DNA of 64,000 nucleotides from Desulfobulbaceae bacterium UBA2273 (lineage in GTDB: Bacteria > Desulfobacterota > Desulfobulbia > Desulfobulbales > Desulfurivibrionaceae), in assembly GCA_002347095.1 (NCBI GenBank), contig DDWZ01000032.1, forward strand, positions 50,103-114,102, given 5' to 3'. This document shows positions 46,276-55,683 of this stretch, one piece after another. The notes below the pieces were generated by a model that saw only the letters and a list, made by a program, of their open reading frames with translations, did not search any database and was not told the origin of the DNA. Each line of letters begins with the position of its first letter. Within the stretch, counting starts at the first letter, position 1. A program made the position numbers and the translations under genes.

Positions 46276-47340
46276 TTAACGGTTTTGCTGGGATTGGGTC
46301 ATAAAGGAGAGCCGTTTGCGTTTGGCAAGCTCCCGCATGTCCATGGCCCGGTCTGATTCATCAATGATCTCCCTGCCCACAATTTCCTCAATGATATCCT
46401 CCAGGCTGACCACGCCGGTGACCGAGCCGTATTCATCAACCACCACAAAGAGATGTTTGCGGTGTTCGAAAAATTCGAGCATGACCGTGGTCAACCGCCC
46501 GGTTTCCGGGACAAAATGCACGGGTTGCATGAACTCCCGCAGGGTTTTCTCTTCGGCTCCGTGGGTTGCCAAGTTGAACAAATCCTTGCGCAGGAGAATG
46601 CCGATGACCTCATCCCTGTTTTTTTCATAAAGCGGAATCCGGCTGTGCATATTGAGCAGCCTCTCGTTGGCCTGCATTGCCCTGGTTACGGTGAGGTCGG
46701 CATCGAGCATGAAGGTGACGGTGAGCGGAGTCATGATCTGGCGGACGTTTTTATCCTTGAGATCGAGAATGTTGGTGATGACCCTCCGTTCCTGAAGACT
46801 TATCTCCCCGGATCTGTGGCTCTGCCGCGCCAGGGCCTGGATTTCCTGGGCCGAGACCAGGAGGCCGTCGTCCTTGGCCGGGAGAAGCCGGGTGATGGCC
46901 TGGATCAGCAGGATGAACGGGGCCAATAATTTTACCATCCACTGGAGGGGATAGGCGATCCAGACCGCCAGTTCCCGGCAGTAGGAAACACCCAGGGTTT
47001 TGGGGAGTATCTCCGAGAAGAGGAGAATGGCCAGGGTGAAGAGCGCGGAGAACCAGACCATGTTGTCGGCGCCAAACACCGCGGCGGCCGCGGCTCCGGA
47101 GACCGTGGCGCCTGCGGTGTTGGCAATGGTGTTCAGGGTGAGCACCGCGGTGATGGGCCGGTGGATATCCTTTTTCATCTCCATGAGGATCCGGCCGATC
47201 TTTTTGTGGCTTCGTCCTGTTATTTCAACATGACTCATCGGCAAGGAGTAGAATGCCGCTTCGCAGAGGCTGCACAGCGCGGAGACTATAATGGCAAAAC
47301 CGACGGAAAGACATAATTGCAGGATCAAGGGCGCCTCCAT
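46276..47340 (-). CDS. CNNM/DUF21 plus CBS-pair membrane protein (hemolysin C-like)
   Basis: The 354-residue protein has an N-terminal DUF21/CNNM domain with three to four helices (about 5-150). A CBS pair follows (about 200-330; ITPLTVTFMLDADLT, VDEYGSVTGVVSLEDIIEEIVG). The CorC/HlyC C-terminal domain is absent, making it a short family member. CNNM proteins are implicated in magnesium/cobalt export or sensing. The gene is monocistronic and points away from the HDOD gene. Confidence 0.85.
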   Translation of the reverse strand: MEAPLILQLCLSVGFAIIVSALCSLCEAAFYSLPMSHVEITGRSHKKIGRILMEMKKDIHRPITAVLTLNTIANTAGATVSGAAAAAVFGADNMVWFSALFTLAILLFSEILPKTLGVSYCRELAVWIAYPLQWMVKLLAPFILLIQAITRLLPAKDDGLLVSAQEIQALARQSHRSGEISLQERRVITNILDLKDKNVRQIMTPLTVTFMLDADLTVTRAMQANERLLNMHSRIPLYEKNRDEVIGILLRKDLFNLATHGAEEKTLREFMQPVHFVPETGRLTTVMLEFFEHRKHLFVVVDEYGSVTGVVSLEDIIEEIVGREIIDESDRAMDMRELAKRKRLSFMTQSQQNR

Positions 47341-47369
47341 TTTTTCCAGGTGGATGGGGTTGGAAATGC

Positions 47370-47425
47370 GATTGCTGAAACGACCAGCAATCTAATGCAA
47401 TTATTTGATTCTATCATGCAATTAT
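47370..47425. promoter_or_regulatory. repeat cluster in the divergent CNNM-HDOD spacer
   Basis: An 8-bp perfect hairpin (47370-47377 / 47385-47392, GATTGCTG/CAGCAATC) is followed by two direct copies of ATGCAATTAT at 47395-47404 and 47416-47425. They are 21 bp apart, close to two helical turns. The spacing and position between divergent genes suggest operator sites; the regulator is unknown. Confidence 0.4.
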
Positions 47426-47612
47426 CATTGCGTAAGGGGTACTCTGTATTATATAAAAAAACATCTCCTTCAATTAACTCCTTACAGGCAAGGAAAGTCG
47501 ACCCGGACACCCCACCGAACCCTTCAGTTTTTTAAGATGGCGAGAACAGCTCTGTTTTCCGGATGCGCCACCATGGCTTTGTGCTGAAAGGTCCGAAGGG
47601 GATTACCATTCT

Positions 47613-48809
47613 ATGGTTTGTATAAAAAAATGTTCGGTTTTTATTGTTGATCCGAATCCGTCGCACAAGGCGGCGTTCCAGGATTTGCTGGGGCGCTGGC
47701 CGCATCTCGTCTGTTATTGCACAACTATCGAGGAGTTCAAACAGCTTCTCTCCGGGATTGTGCCGGATATCGTGTTGTGCAATCTCAATCTGCCCGGCCT
47801 GCACGAGCAGGATTTCCTGCGCTATGTCAGCACCGCCTGCCCCCATGCGATCAGAATTATTTTTTCGGAAAAGACCGGGGCTGACGCCTTGGTCAGAACT
47901 GTGGCCACAGGGGCTGCGCACCGGGGGTTTTGTTTGCCCCTGAGCAAGGACTTGGGCCAATCCTTGGAGCACGATCTCTCCGTGCGCTCACGGATCAGAA
48001 TGCGTAAATGCTGGGATTTCCTTAATAATGGACAGGGGCTTCCCGCTCTTCCGCCGGTGGTGCATGAACTGGAGGTCATTCTCCAGAAGCCCGATTATGC
48101 CTTGAACCAGGTTGTCGAGATTCTTGGCAAGGATCCGGTCCTTGCCGCCCGGCTCCTGCAGATGGTGAATTCCGTGCATTTTTCCAGGGGGATGAAGATT
48201 GACGATCTCCATCGGGCCGTAAGCTGCCTCGGCATCAGCAGGACACGGAAGATGGTCCTTTTTCTCTGCGCGCTCAACCATTTCCAGTATCCGAAAAAAT
48301 ATCATCCCCATGCCCTGAAGATCATTGACCACAGCATCCAGTGCGGCAAGCTGGCCGGACTCATCGCCAAAACGCTTGCCCCGGGACAAGAGAGGACCGC
48401 GGTTACCGCCGGACTCCTCCATGATATCGGCAAGCTGGTCTTTCTTGCTTCCCTTGATGAGGTGTTGCACCATTCCCCCACATTCCTAAGACGGTACGGC
48501 TTGTTCGCCACCGAGATGGAAGAGCAGCTTTTCGGCATTAGTCACCTGGAGTTGGGCAGCGCCCTGCTCCTCTGGTGGAATCTTCCCCTGGTCATGGTTG
48601 ACGCTGCGGCAAATCACGGCCAGCCGCTCAACTCGCTGCAAGGGGTTCCGTTATGCGTGGCCATTGCCGACCGCTGTCTTCTTAAGGTCGCCAACGGAGA
48701 GGCGTTCACCACGGATTTCAATCTGCTTTCCCAGGATCTGCCCGTGGAGCACTGGCTGCAATGCGCCCGCTCCATGACCATGGAAAAAATCATGCCCATT
48801 GCTGCATGA
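47613..48809 (+). CDS. HDOD-domain protein with degenerate receiver
   Basis: The 398-residue protein has an N-terminal receiver-like domain (about 5-125). The phosphoacceptor position is Asn (IVLCNLNLPGL), so phosphorylation is not expected. A HDOD domain follows (about 140-345; LPALPPVVHELEVILQKPD, ILGKDPVLAARLLQMVNS, LLHDIGKLVFL). HDOD proteins take part in signalling, often in motility and biofilm control, without proven hydrolase activity. An AAGGGG purine run lies about 15 nt before the ATG. Confidence 0.85.
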   Translation: MVCIKKCSVFIVDPNPSHKAAFQDLLGRWPHLVCYCTTIEEFKQLLSGIVPDIVLCNLNLPGLHEQDFLRYVSTACPHAIRIIFSEKTGADALVRTVATGAAHRGFCLPLSKDLGQSLEHDLSVRSRIRMRKCWDFLNNGQGLPALPPVVHELEVILQKPDYALNQVVEILGKDPVLAARLLQMVNSVHFSRGMKIDDLHRAVSCLGISRTRKMVLFLCALNHFQYPKKYHPHALKIIDHSIQCGKLAGLIAKTLAPGQERTAVTAGLLHDIGKLVFLASLDEVLHHSPTFLRRYGLFATEMEEQLFGISHLELGSALLLWWNLPLVMVDAAANHGQPLNSLQGVPLCVAIADRCLLKVANGEAFTTDFNLLSQDLPVEHWLQCARSMTMEKIMPIAA

Positions 48810-48866
48810 TCCCCGTTTCGTTGATCGGTTTTTTATAATCAGCATTCCACCTTGAGGAGTACATGC

Positions 48867-50357
48867 ATGCTGCAGTTCAGTAAGGCTGAGCCCAAGAACT
48901 ATGCCGGGGATCTTCTTGTATATCTGGTGCGTCAGTCCGGCAAGGGAGCTCCCCGTTGCGGTGTGGGAATGGTTGATGAGGTTCTCCGGCGGGTGCATGC
49001 GCTTGGGGATTTTTCCGGAAAAGAGGGAGAGCACCTGCTTTTTTATCCGGAAAAAACAAAACAGAACGTTTTTGCCGCACAGCGGATACTGGTTGTCGGT
49101 CTGGGCAAGGAGGATTTCAGCCAGGAGTTGTTCCGTAAGGCAGGGGGGACCATCGTCTCCCTGGCCATGAAGAGCAAGGCCAGGGATCTGTTGCTCGTGG
49201 CGCCTGATCTTGACTGCGACTTGACCGAAATGGTCGAGGGGCTGTCCGAAGGCCTTGTGCTGGGCGCCTACCGGTTTCGAAAATACAAAACCAAAAAGGA
49301 TGCGGATGGCCCGGGCGAGATGTTGCGGCAGGCTGCCCTGTATAGCGCCGACGGCACAAGGGCCGGCAAGGCGATCAGGCTGGGGGAAATCGTCGCCCAG
49401 GCCGCCTGCCGGGCTCGCGATATGGCCAATGAACCGGCCAGTCACTGGACGCCGAGCCATTTCTCCGAATACGGCAGGCAGTTGGCTGCGGCCCACGGCA
49501 TGACCTGCACTGTTCTGGATCAGGCTCGGTTGAAAAAACTGGGCATGGGCGGGATTGTCGGGGTCAATCAGGGATCGGCCTGCCCGCCGGAAATGGTGAT
49601 CCTCGAATATGCGGTGAAACCAAGCGCGCCGACCCTGCTGCTGGTCGGCAAGGGACTCACCTTTGATTCCGGCGGTATCTCGCTCAAACCCAGCGCCGGG
49701 ATGGAAGAGATGAAGTACGATATGTGCGGGGGCGCCGCGGTTCTGTGCGCCATGCAGGCGGTTGCCCAAGCGAAGCTCAAGGGCTTGAATCTGGTGGCGA
49801 TTGTGCCGGCCACGGAAAATCTCCCCGGCCCGGCCGCCCTGAAGCCTGGAGATGTGATCACCCAGTACGGCGGCAAAACCGTGGAGGTGGTCAACACCGA
49901 TGCCGAGGGCCGTCTGATTTTGGCCGATGCCCTGGCCTACGGCATCAAAAAATACAAGCCGAACATGGTCATCGACGTTGCCACCCTGACCGGCGCCGTC
50001 ATCATTGGCCTCGGGCATCATCGCACCGGCCTGCTCTCCAATGACGATGATCTGTGCGAGCAATTGCTTGCCGCGGGGGCGCGCAGCGGCGAACCTCTCT
50101 GGCGGCTGCCCCTGGACCCGGAGTATACCAAGCAGCTCAAGTCCGAGATAGCGGATCTCAAAAACGTCGGGAAAAAAGACGGCGGGGCCATTACCGCCGC
50201 CTCTTTTCTCAAGGAGTTTGTCGGGGAGACCCCTTGGGCCCACCTGGATATTGCCGGCACGGCTTGGGATTTCACCGAAAAGTCCTATATCCCCAAAGGG
50301 CCTTCCGGGATAGCGGTGCGCACCCTGTTTGATTTTGTCAGAAAGTGGAAGAAATGA
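48867..50357 (+). CDS. pepA: leucyl aminopeptidase (M17)
   Basis: A cytosolic dizinc aminopeptidase of 496 residues. The C-terminal catalytic domain holds the metal ligands in LVGKGLTFDSGGISLKP and the M17 signature NTDAEGRLILADAL. Conserved THR-type residues appear in ATLTGAVIIGLG. The N-terminal domain is about 160 residues. The frame opens earlier at a TTG, but ATG 48867 has AGGAG 7 nt upstream. In E. coli PepA also binds DNA; that is not inferable here. The gene appears monocistronic. Confidence 0.96.
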   Translation: MLQFSKAEPKNYAGDLLVYLVRQSGKGAPRCGVGMVDEVLRRVHALGDFSGKEGEHLLFYPEKTKQNVFAAQRILVVGLGKEDFSQELFRKAGGTIVSLAMKSKARDLLLVAPDLDCDLTEMVEGLSEGLVLGAYRFRKYKTKKDADGPGEMLRQAALYSADGTRAGKAIRLGEIVAQAACRARDMANEPASHWTPSHFSEYGRQLAAAHGMTCTVLDQARLKKLGMGGIVGVNQGSACPPEMVILEYAVKPSAPTLLLVGKGLTFDSGGISLKPSAGMEEMKYDMCGGAAVLCAMQAVAQAKLKGLNLVAIVPATENLPGPAALKPGDVITQYGGKTVEVVNTDAEGRLILADALAYGIKKYKPNMVIDVATLTGAVIIGLGHHRTGLLSNDDDLCEQLLAAGARSGEPLWRLPLDPEYTKQLKSEIADLKNVGKKDGGAITAASFLKEFVGETPWAHLDIAGTAWDFTEKSYIPKGPSGIAVRTLFDFVRKWKK

Positions 50358-50541
50358 CCGATGGGGCAGATGTTCAGGCAACGGTTTTTTGTTGCTCCCG
50401 GAGATGGCCCTGCTCCGGTGGTGTGAACACTCGGTTACGAGCTTGTCCGCGGTAAACCTTTGGTTCTCGCCTGCTGCTTTAGCGGTTCTTGACCGCTCCT
50501 CAAGTGCAAAACCCTCGCCGTAGCGCTGTCCGCATCCGTTT

Positions 50542-51015
50542 TTATTTCTTTGGCAATTGCGCTTTCCGGCCAGCGGGTTGCATCGGCTGAGAAGAATTGC
50601 CGGCCGCTGCCAGATCCTTGACCTGCTTCATGGCCCGGATATAGACTTCGCAGGTCTCGCATTGCCCAAAATCCTTGGAACAGGCAGTATTGGCGCGTTG
50701 CCAGCAGGGGATGGACCTGTCGATGTATGCCGAGCACCGGTCTCTTTTTTCCGGGGGGCATTTGGTTATTTCCCAACAGGGGGTGAGTTCGAGCAGCATC
50801 TTGATGCCGGGAATGCTGATACCCTTTTCATGGATAAGGGTGCGCAGGCAGGTGATCCACTCAACATCGTTGTTCGAGAAATAGCGTTTGTTACCTTGCC
50901 GGGCGGGCTTGATCAACCCCTCTTCCTCATAGATCCGCAAGGTTCGCGGGTGAACGGAGAGAAGTTTCGCCGCAACACTGATCGGGTAAATCGGTTCGCT
51001 GTTGTCAAGTGCCAT
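50542..51015 (-). CDS. MerR-family regulator with cysteine-rich C-terminal domain
   Basis: A winged-helix regulator of 157 residues resembling HspR in its N-terminal part (PISVAAKLLSVHPRTLRIYE and LIKPARQGNKRYFSNNDVEW). The C-terminal part holds seven Cys in two CW-like segments (CWEITKCPPEKRDRC and CWQRANTACSKDFGQCETC), apt to bind metal, an Fe-S cluster or redox signals. GGAG lies 7 nt before ATG 51015. It follows the hexahaem cytochrome gene by 85 nt on the same strand. Confidence 0.85.
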   Translation of the reverse strand: MALDNSEPIYPISVAAKLLSVHPRTLRIYEEEGLIKPARQGNKRYFSNNDVEWITCLRTLIHEKGISIPGIKMLLELTPCWEITKCPPEKRDRCSAYIDRSIPCWQRANTACSKDFGQCETCEVYIRAMKQVKDLAAAGNSSQPMQPAGRKAQLPKK

Positions 51016-51100
51016 GTGCCGCTCCGTGTATATCCGTCTTTCATGGGCAGGGCATGGAGAAGGCCGCCGTTCGGGCGACCCTTCTCCATGATTCATTCTG

Positions 51101-52543
51101 TTACAGGCCGCGCAGGGTTTCCAGGACTTTGGGATCGGCTTCGTCTTCGGCCAGAATGACATGGCAGGTCTCACAGTCCATGGAGATAATTTCACCGGCC
51201 TTGGTTGTATGGCTGCCATCGTGACAGCGGAAACAGCCCGAATCATTTTTGTGCCCAAGGAAATTTCTGTAGGTGTTCCATTCTATTTTCATTTCCGGAA
51301 AAACATTCTCCACGTAGGCCGCCTGGATGCCGCTGATCGCCTGTCCCAGAAGCGGCAGGTTGTTGTTCACCAGGGTTGGATAATCCCTCCGGTATCGGGC
51401 CCGGATTTCTGTGGCAATGGTATTTTTGGCTTCCTCATGGCTGGCATAGGTTCTCGTGATCAACTCCAGGGCAATTTTCTTTATGTAGGGGAGGGAAACA
51501 GGGATATCCCCATGGGCCAGCTTTTGATCCAGGGCTTCATCAGGCGGGAGGTAGATATGGGTGGGGCGATTATGGCAGTCGACGCAATCCATGGTCCGCA
51601 CTTTCCCGGCAGGTCCGGCGCCGGTATCCGTCTCTTTAGTGAAAACAATCTCGGTGCCGTCCGGCTTGGAAAGTCTCACTTCGCTGATTTTTTCCCGGGC
51701 CGTATCCGTGTGGGTATAGGTTATCTCGTTTTGCGGGGACACATGCCAGTGAATGCCATGGGCATTACTGCCCCGGTAACCGCCAGAGCCAACCTTGAGG
51801 AGGAGCACGGTTTGGAGATGGGTGTTTTTTTCATCGGGCAGGAATTTATCCCTGATATAGAGCTTGTCTCCATGGAATAATTCAGGCCGGTGGCATTGCT
51901 CGCAGGTCTCCCGGGCCGGTCGCAAACCGTGGACCGGGGTTTGGATCGGCCGGCTGTATGTGTTGAAGGCAACGGCAAAGATCTGTCTGACCCCGGAAAT
52001 TTTCGATTTCACAAACCATTGGGCGCCTTGGCCGATATGGCATTCCACGCAACGAACCCGTGAATGGGGAGAATTCTTGTAGGTGGTGTACTCAGGGGCC
52101 ATGACCGTATGGCATAATTGCCCGCAAAATCCGATGGATTCCGTGTAGTGGTAGCCGGTGTAGGAAATAAGGCCGAGGATGAAAAGATTGAGCAAGGTAA
52201 GACCGGATATCAGGAAGACAAGTTTTCGTACCTTGGCGAATCGGTTCGGGGCGGAAAATTGTTCTTTCAGGTAGTTGTAGGTGAAGAGGCTGACCCCTTC
52301 CTTGCCCTTGAAGAAGAAAAGGCCCAGGAAAACAAGGAGCAGGCTCACCATGAAGAGCGGCCCTAAAACCAGATAGATGATAAAACCGAAATAGGGATTT
52401 TCCACGATTCCCATGATGTCGAGAACCGCCGCAACCAGCAGGATCGGAAAGGTGACGGTGGTCAGAACCGCCCCCATGAGGGAAACCTTGCTGCGGGCAA
52501 TGCTATTGACAAACGTTTTGACGATGTCTGTGAATGTGGCCAA
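51101..52543 (-). CDS. NapC/NirT-family membrane hexahaem cytochrome c
   Basis: The 480-residue protein has three membrane helices in its first 130 residues, then a periplasmic part with six haem-binding motifs. The first is atypical, C140-x3-C144-H145 (CGQLCH). The other five are CxxCH at 165, 214, 320, 437 and 457. The surroundings of the first two resemble NapC/NrfH quinol dehydrogenases. It probably takes electrons from menaquinol and passes them to periplasmic reductases. No catalytic partner is adjacent; a MerR-like gene follows it. Confidence 0.85.
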   Translation of the reverse strand: MATFTDIVKTFVNSIARSKVSLMGAVLTTVTFPILLVAAVLDIMGIVENPYFGFIIYLVLGPLFMVSLLLVFLGLFFFKGKEGVSLFTYNYLKEQFSAPNRFAKVRKLVFLISGLTLLNLFILGLISYTGYHYTESIGFCGQLCHTVMAPEYTTYKNSPHSRVRCVECHIGQGAQWFVKSKISGVRQIFAVAFNTYSRPIQTPVHGLRPARETCEQCHRPELFHGDKLYIRDKFLPDEKNTHLQTVLLLKVGSGGYRGSNAHGIHWHVSPQNEITYTHTDTAREKISEVRLSKPDGTEIVFTKETDTGAGPAGKVRTMDCVDCHNRPTHIYLPPDEALDQKLAHGDIPVSLPYIKKIALELITRTYASHEEAKNTIATEIRARYRRDYPTLVNNNLPLLGQAISGIQAAYVENVFPEMKIEWNTYRNFLGHKNDSGCFRCHDGSHTTKAGEIISMDCETCHVILAEDEADPKVLETLRGL

Positions 52544-52801
52544 TGCTCATCCTCCCGTCTCGATAATGTTCATGGTTGCATGTTTCGCACAATACCGGCT
52601 CCCTTGTAATCTATCATGGATATGTGTAAAGAAAAAACAAATTATTCTAGTGAGTTACATGCAAAGTCAGGGTGTCAGCATTCCGGTATTAAAAAGGGAG
52701 CAGCATTTGTTGAAATAATAATGACCACTTTTTGGGTAATCGCAGTATTGCAAAAAAAATGAAGAAGACCAGCAAGGCGCCGTGCCCCATGGCGCTGATT
52801 T

Positions 52802-54694
52802 TCAGGGTTTGCCGGCAGGCGAAGGCAGATGCGCGCAGTGGCTCGTGGCCGGGCAGGTCATGCATTCATGGATCTTTCCCTCACTGGATTCGGATATTTC
52901 CGTAGCTTGTTTGTTGCGGGAGCATTCGAAGATTATTTCCATCTCTTCGCGGTCCAGGGTTTCTGTCTGCAGGAGAGTCTCCGCCAGGTGTCTCAAGAAA
53001 GGTTTTTCTTGCAGAAGGATGGCATGTGCTTTCTGGGAGCATTCCTCCACCAGTTTGCGCACTTCCATGTCGATGTGTCTGGCGGTAATTTCGCTGTAGA
53101 TCAGCGAATTTGTCTGGTCTCCCAGAAAGCCTTCCTCTGATTTGGCGTAGGCCAGTGGGCCGATAACCTCATTCATCCCCCATTGGCATACCATCTTGGT
53201 GGCGATCTGGGTGGCGCGCAGGAGATCGTCTTCCGCGCCGGTGGTTTGCTGGTTGAGGCCGATTTTTTCCGCGGCCCGGCCGGCCATGAGAATGGCGATC
53301 CTGGTCTGCAGGTATTCCTTGGTATGGGCCTGGCGGTCGGTAAGGTTTTGCTGCAGGGTGTGCCCCATGGCTCGTCCACGGGGGATAATGCTGATCTTTT
53401 GAATGGGATCGGCCTCTGGGAGATGGCGGGCAACAATGGCATGGCCAGCCTCGTGATAGGCCATGGTTCGCCGGTCATCCTTGCTGATCACGAAGCCCTT
53501 GCGCTCGATGCCGATGAGAATCCGGTCTTTTGCCTCGTTAAAATCGTCTGCTTCGATGGCCTCCTTGTTTTCCCGGGCCGCGATCAGGGCAGCCTCGTTC
53601 ACGAGATTGGCCAGTTCCGCGCCGGTAAAGCCGGGGGTGTTTCTGGCAACCTCCGCCAGATCGACATTTTCCGAGATGATCAAGCGTTTGCTGTGCACCT
53701 GAATGATTTTCAGCCTCCCTTTCACGTCGGGGGGCAAGATGGTGATCTGCCTGTCGAAGCGGCCAGGGCGTCTCAGGGCCGGGTCAAGGATATCCGGGCG
53801 GTTGGTGGCGGCCAGGACGATGATGGTATCGTCGCGGCCGAAGCCGTCCATCTCGACCAACAGGGCATTCAGGGTTTGCCCCCGTTCATCCTGGCCTCCG
53901 ACCGATCCTGCCCCGCTGCGGTGGGCGCCGACCGCATCGATCTCGTCAATAAAGACGATGCAGGGCGCATTTTTTTTTGCTTCCCGGAAAAGATCCCGGA
54001 CCCTCGAAGCGCCAACCCCCACGAACATCTCCACGAAATCGGAGCCGCTGAAGCTGTAAAATGGAACCCCGGCCTCGCCGGCAATGGCTTTTGCCAGCAG
54101 GGTTTTACCCGTGCCGGGAAGGCCTTGCAGCAAAACGCCCTTGGGCAGGCTGGCGCCAAGCCTGCTGAATTTTTTCGGCTCTTTGAGGAAGTTGACTATT
54201 TCCCTGAGTTCCTCTTTGGCCTCCGGGATGCCGGCAACATCATCAAAGGTTATGGGTTTGTTGTTTTTGTCGAAATGAATCGCCTTGTTTTTGGCGAATT
54301 CAGGCTCCTCTTCGGATTTTCGTTGCTGGGTCCGCATCACAAGCAACCCGCCTATAAGAATGATGCTGATCGGCAGTGTGACCGTAAAGAAGTTGCCAAA
54401 TGGCGAAGGACGGTCATCTTCCGTGATGATGGCGACTTTCTTTTGGACCAGCTTGCCCATCAGAGTATCCACATCTGGGGAAAAGGTGGAAAACTCACGG
54501 CCATAAATATCCGTGAGCGAGATGTTTCCGCCCTTGAGGTGTACTTCCGCGATCTCGCTGTTCTCCAGGTTGGTCAGGAAGTCGTTGTATTTCAGGGAAG
54601 GGCGGGTGTTTTCCAGTTTCCAGAACAGAGCGGTGGCAAAGCCAATAATTCCGAGTACGGCGATGAGGAAGAGCGTGTAGACAAGCTTGGTCAT
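52802..54694 (-). CDS. ftsH: FtsH-type ATP-dependent zinc metalloprotease
   Basis: A membrane-anchored AAA protease of 630 residues that degrades misfolded membrane proteins. Two helices lie at about 5-25 and 106-124. The AAA domain has pore residues FVGVGA, Walker [11 protein letters not shown] and the SRH ([18 protein letters not shown]). The zinc site HEAGH is in the M41 domain. Walker A is QGLPGTGKT, with Leu where Pro is usual. The C-terminal tail is unusual, with [18 protein letters not shown] precedes the ATG. Confidence 0.95.
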   Translation of the reverse strand: MTKLVYTLFLIAVLGIIGFATALFWKLENTRPSLKYNDFLTNLENSEIAEVHLKGGNISLTDIYGREFSTFSPDVDTLMGKLVQKKVAIITEDDRPSPFGNFFTVTLPISIILIGGLLVMRTQQRKSEEEPEFAKNKAIHFDKNNKPITFDDVAGIPEAKEELREIVNFLKEPKKFSRLGASLPKGVLLQGLPGTGKTLLAKAIAGEAGVPFYSFSGSDFVEMFVGVGASRVRDLFREAKKNAPCIVFIDEIDAVGAHRSGAGSVGGQDERGQTLNALLVEMDGFGRDDTIIVLAATNRPDILDPALRRPGRFDRQITILPPDVKGRLKIIQVHSKRLIISENVDLAEVARNTPGFTGAELANLVNEAALIAARENKEAIEADDFNEAKDRILIGIERKGFVISKDDRRTMAYHEAGHAIVARHLPEADPIQKISIIPRGRAMGHTLQQNLTDRQAHTKEYLQTRIAILMAGRAAEKIGLNQQTTGAEDDLLRATQIATKMVCQWGMNEVIGPLAYAKSEEGFLGDQTNSLIYSEITARHIDMEVRKLVEECSQKAHAILLQEKPFLRHLAETLLQTETLDREEMEIIFECSRNKQATEISESSEGKIHECMTCPATSHCAHLPSPAGKP

Positions 54695-54817
54695 GGCAAC
54701 CTCGTTCTGTTGTCGATGTGTGCACGCGCCACGGTCTGGCTATGTACGGGGTGCCTGGTGCCTCTCCCCCGTGCTTTTCATTGTACTGGAAGCGGTATTC
54801 GGCTGCCAATCATAAAT

Positions 54818-54856
54818 AAAAAAAGCCCGTAACGTACGCAGGGTACGTCCGGGCTT
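54818..54856 (-). terminator. intrinsic terminator of the small membrane protein operon
   Basis: On the minus strand a long stem (54856-54842 / 54837-54823, one bulge) is followed by seven T (54824-54818). It lies about 60 nt after the second small ORF and before ftsH. Confidence 0.85.
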
Positions 54857-54915
54857 GTCTGTATGCTGTGTTGCGCGCGTGTTTTTGAAAGAGGTTCCTT
54901 GCAAAAAAAATACGA

Positions 54916-55200
54916 TTATATGCCGGTGAAAGCGGTAAGCCATCCTTTTACAAAACCTGTGATCCCGCCACTTGTAAGCAGTCCCCCGATAAAAAACAAA
55001 AAACCACCCAGGCCGATGAGCGCTCCGGCGCAAAGAATAATCCCCACTCCTGCCTTGGATATCTCCTGTCCGACAGAGGTGTCTGGTTCCGGTTCTCCAA
55101 GGAAAGCAGGGGGTCTGACCTTTACTCTCGCCCTTGCCCTGGAATCAGACCGGATTGGAACTATCTCCAGCATGGATGCCGAGATGTTTTTGCTTCTCAT
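54916..55200 (-). CDS. small membrane protein B of a coupled pair
   Basis: The 94-residue protein has a basic, soluble N-terminal half (MRSKNISASMLEIVPIRSDS). One or two hydrophobic segments follow (about 50-80, GVGIILCAGALIGLGGFLFF) and the tail GGLLTSGGITGFVKGWLTAF. The ending resembles that of the upstream gene: a GGxL/ALI-x-SGG/TGG core, then W(L/I)xAxTG. Its ATG overlaps the stop of that gene as ATGA, so the two are translationally coupled. I do not recognise the family. Confidence 0.65.
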   Translation of the reverse strand: MRSKNISASMLEIVPIRSDSRARARVKVRPPAFLGEPEPDTSVGQEISKAGVGIILCAGALIGLGGFLFFIGGLLTSGGITGFVKGWLTAFTGI

Positions 55201-55415
55201 CCGCCGGTTACCGCTGAAATCCACGCGCTGGTCAGAGCAAGAGGCCCGCCGGTGGCGATCAATGCCCCGACAAAACAGGCCACAGCCCACAGACCTGTCA
55301 GGGTTGAGAGCGTGCCAAATACTGCCAATGCTCCGGTTGAAACCCTGGTGTTTGCTGCTTCTCGTGCTACAGATTTGGTCCGGCTTTTGCTTTTTGCCAA
55401 CGATGCGTGTGTCAT
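55197..55415 (-). CDS. small membrane protein A of a coupled pair
   Basis: The 72-residue protein starts with a basic segment (MTHASLAKSKSRTKSVAREA). A hydrophobic span follows (about 28-58, LAVFGTLSTLTGLWAVACF) and the tail ALIATGGPLALTSAWISAV. A strong AGGAGG lies 7 nt upstream of ATG 55415, and a sigma-70 promoter precedes it. The tail is similar to that of protein B. No family is recognised; possibilities include a stress- or envelope-associated small membrane protein. Confidence 0.7.
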   Translation of the reverse strand: MTHASLAKSKSRTKSVAREAANTRVSTGALAVFGTLSTLTGLWAVACFVGALIATGGPLALTSAWISAVTGG

Positions 55416-55471
55416 GATTCGCCTCCTTTTCGTGGGGTGAATGGTTCCGTACTCCGTCACTCGTTAAAAAT

Positions 55472-55499
55472 ACTATAAGTGTTTTTGGAGGGAAGTCAA
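55472..55499 (-). promoter_or_regulatory. sigma-70 promoter of the small membrane protein pair
   Basis: On the minus strand TTGACT (55499-55494) and TATAGT (55477-55472) are 16 nt apart. Transcription should start near 55465, about 50 nt before the first ATG. Confidence 0.8.
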
Positions 55500-55647
55500 T
55501 CATAAAAAATGCGTAATTTCAGCAAGTTAGATGTAAGCTACAGGTGTGAGAATTACGGAATCGCAATGGTGCAGCATCAGGCGAATATTTAATTTTCCGT
55601 AATGCTGACAACTCAGGATGGCAAGTGTTGGCCGGGCGGGGAAGGGG

Positions 55648-55671
55648 GCGGGCACGGAGGGCCGTGCCCGC
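55648..55671 (-). terminator. strong hairpin downstream of nosL
   Basis: Ten-base perfect GC-rich arms (55648-55657 / 55662-55671) with a 4-nt loop lie 12 nt past the nosL stop. No T-run follows on the minus strand, so it may end transcription with help or protect the 3' end. Confidence 0.55.
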
Positions 55672-55683
55672 TGTGGGTATATA

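Noticed and set aside
48651..50381. 576-codon minus-strand ORF opposite pepA
   Set aside because: Shadow of pepA; overlaps the HDOD gene end and has no motif.
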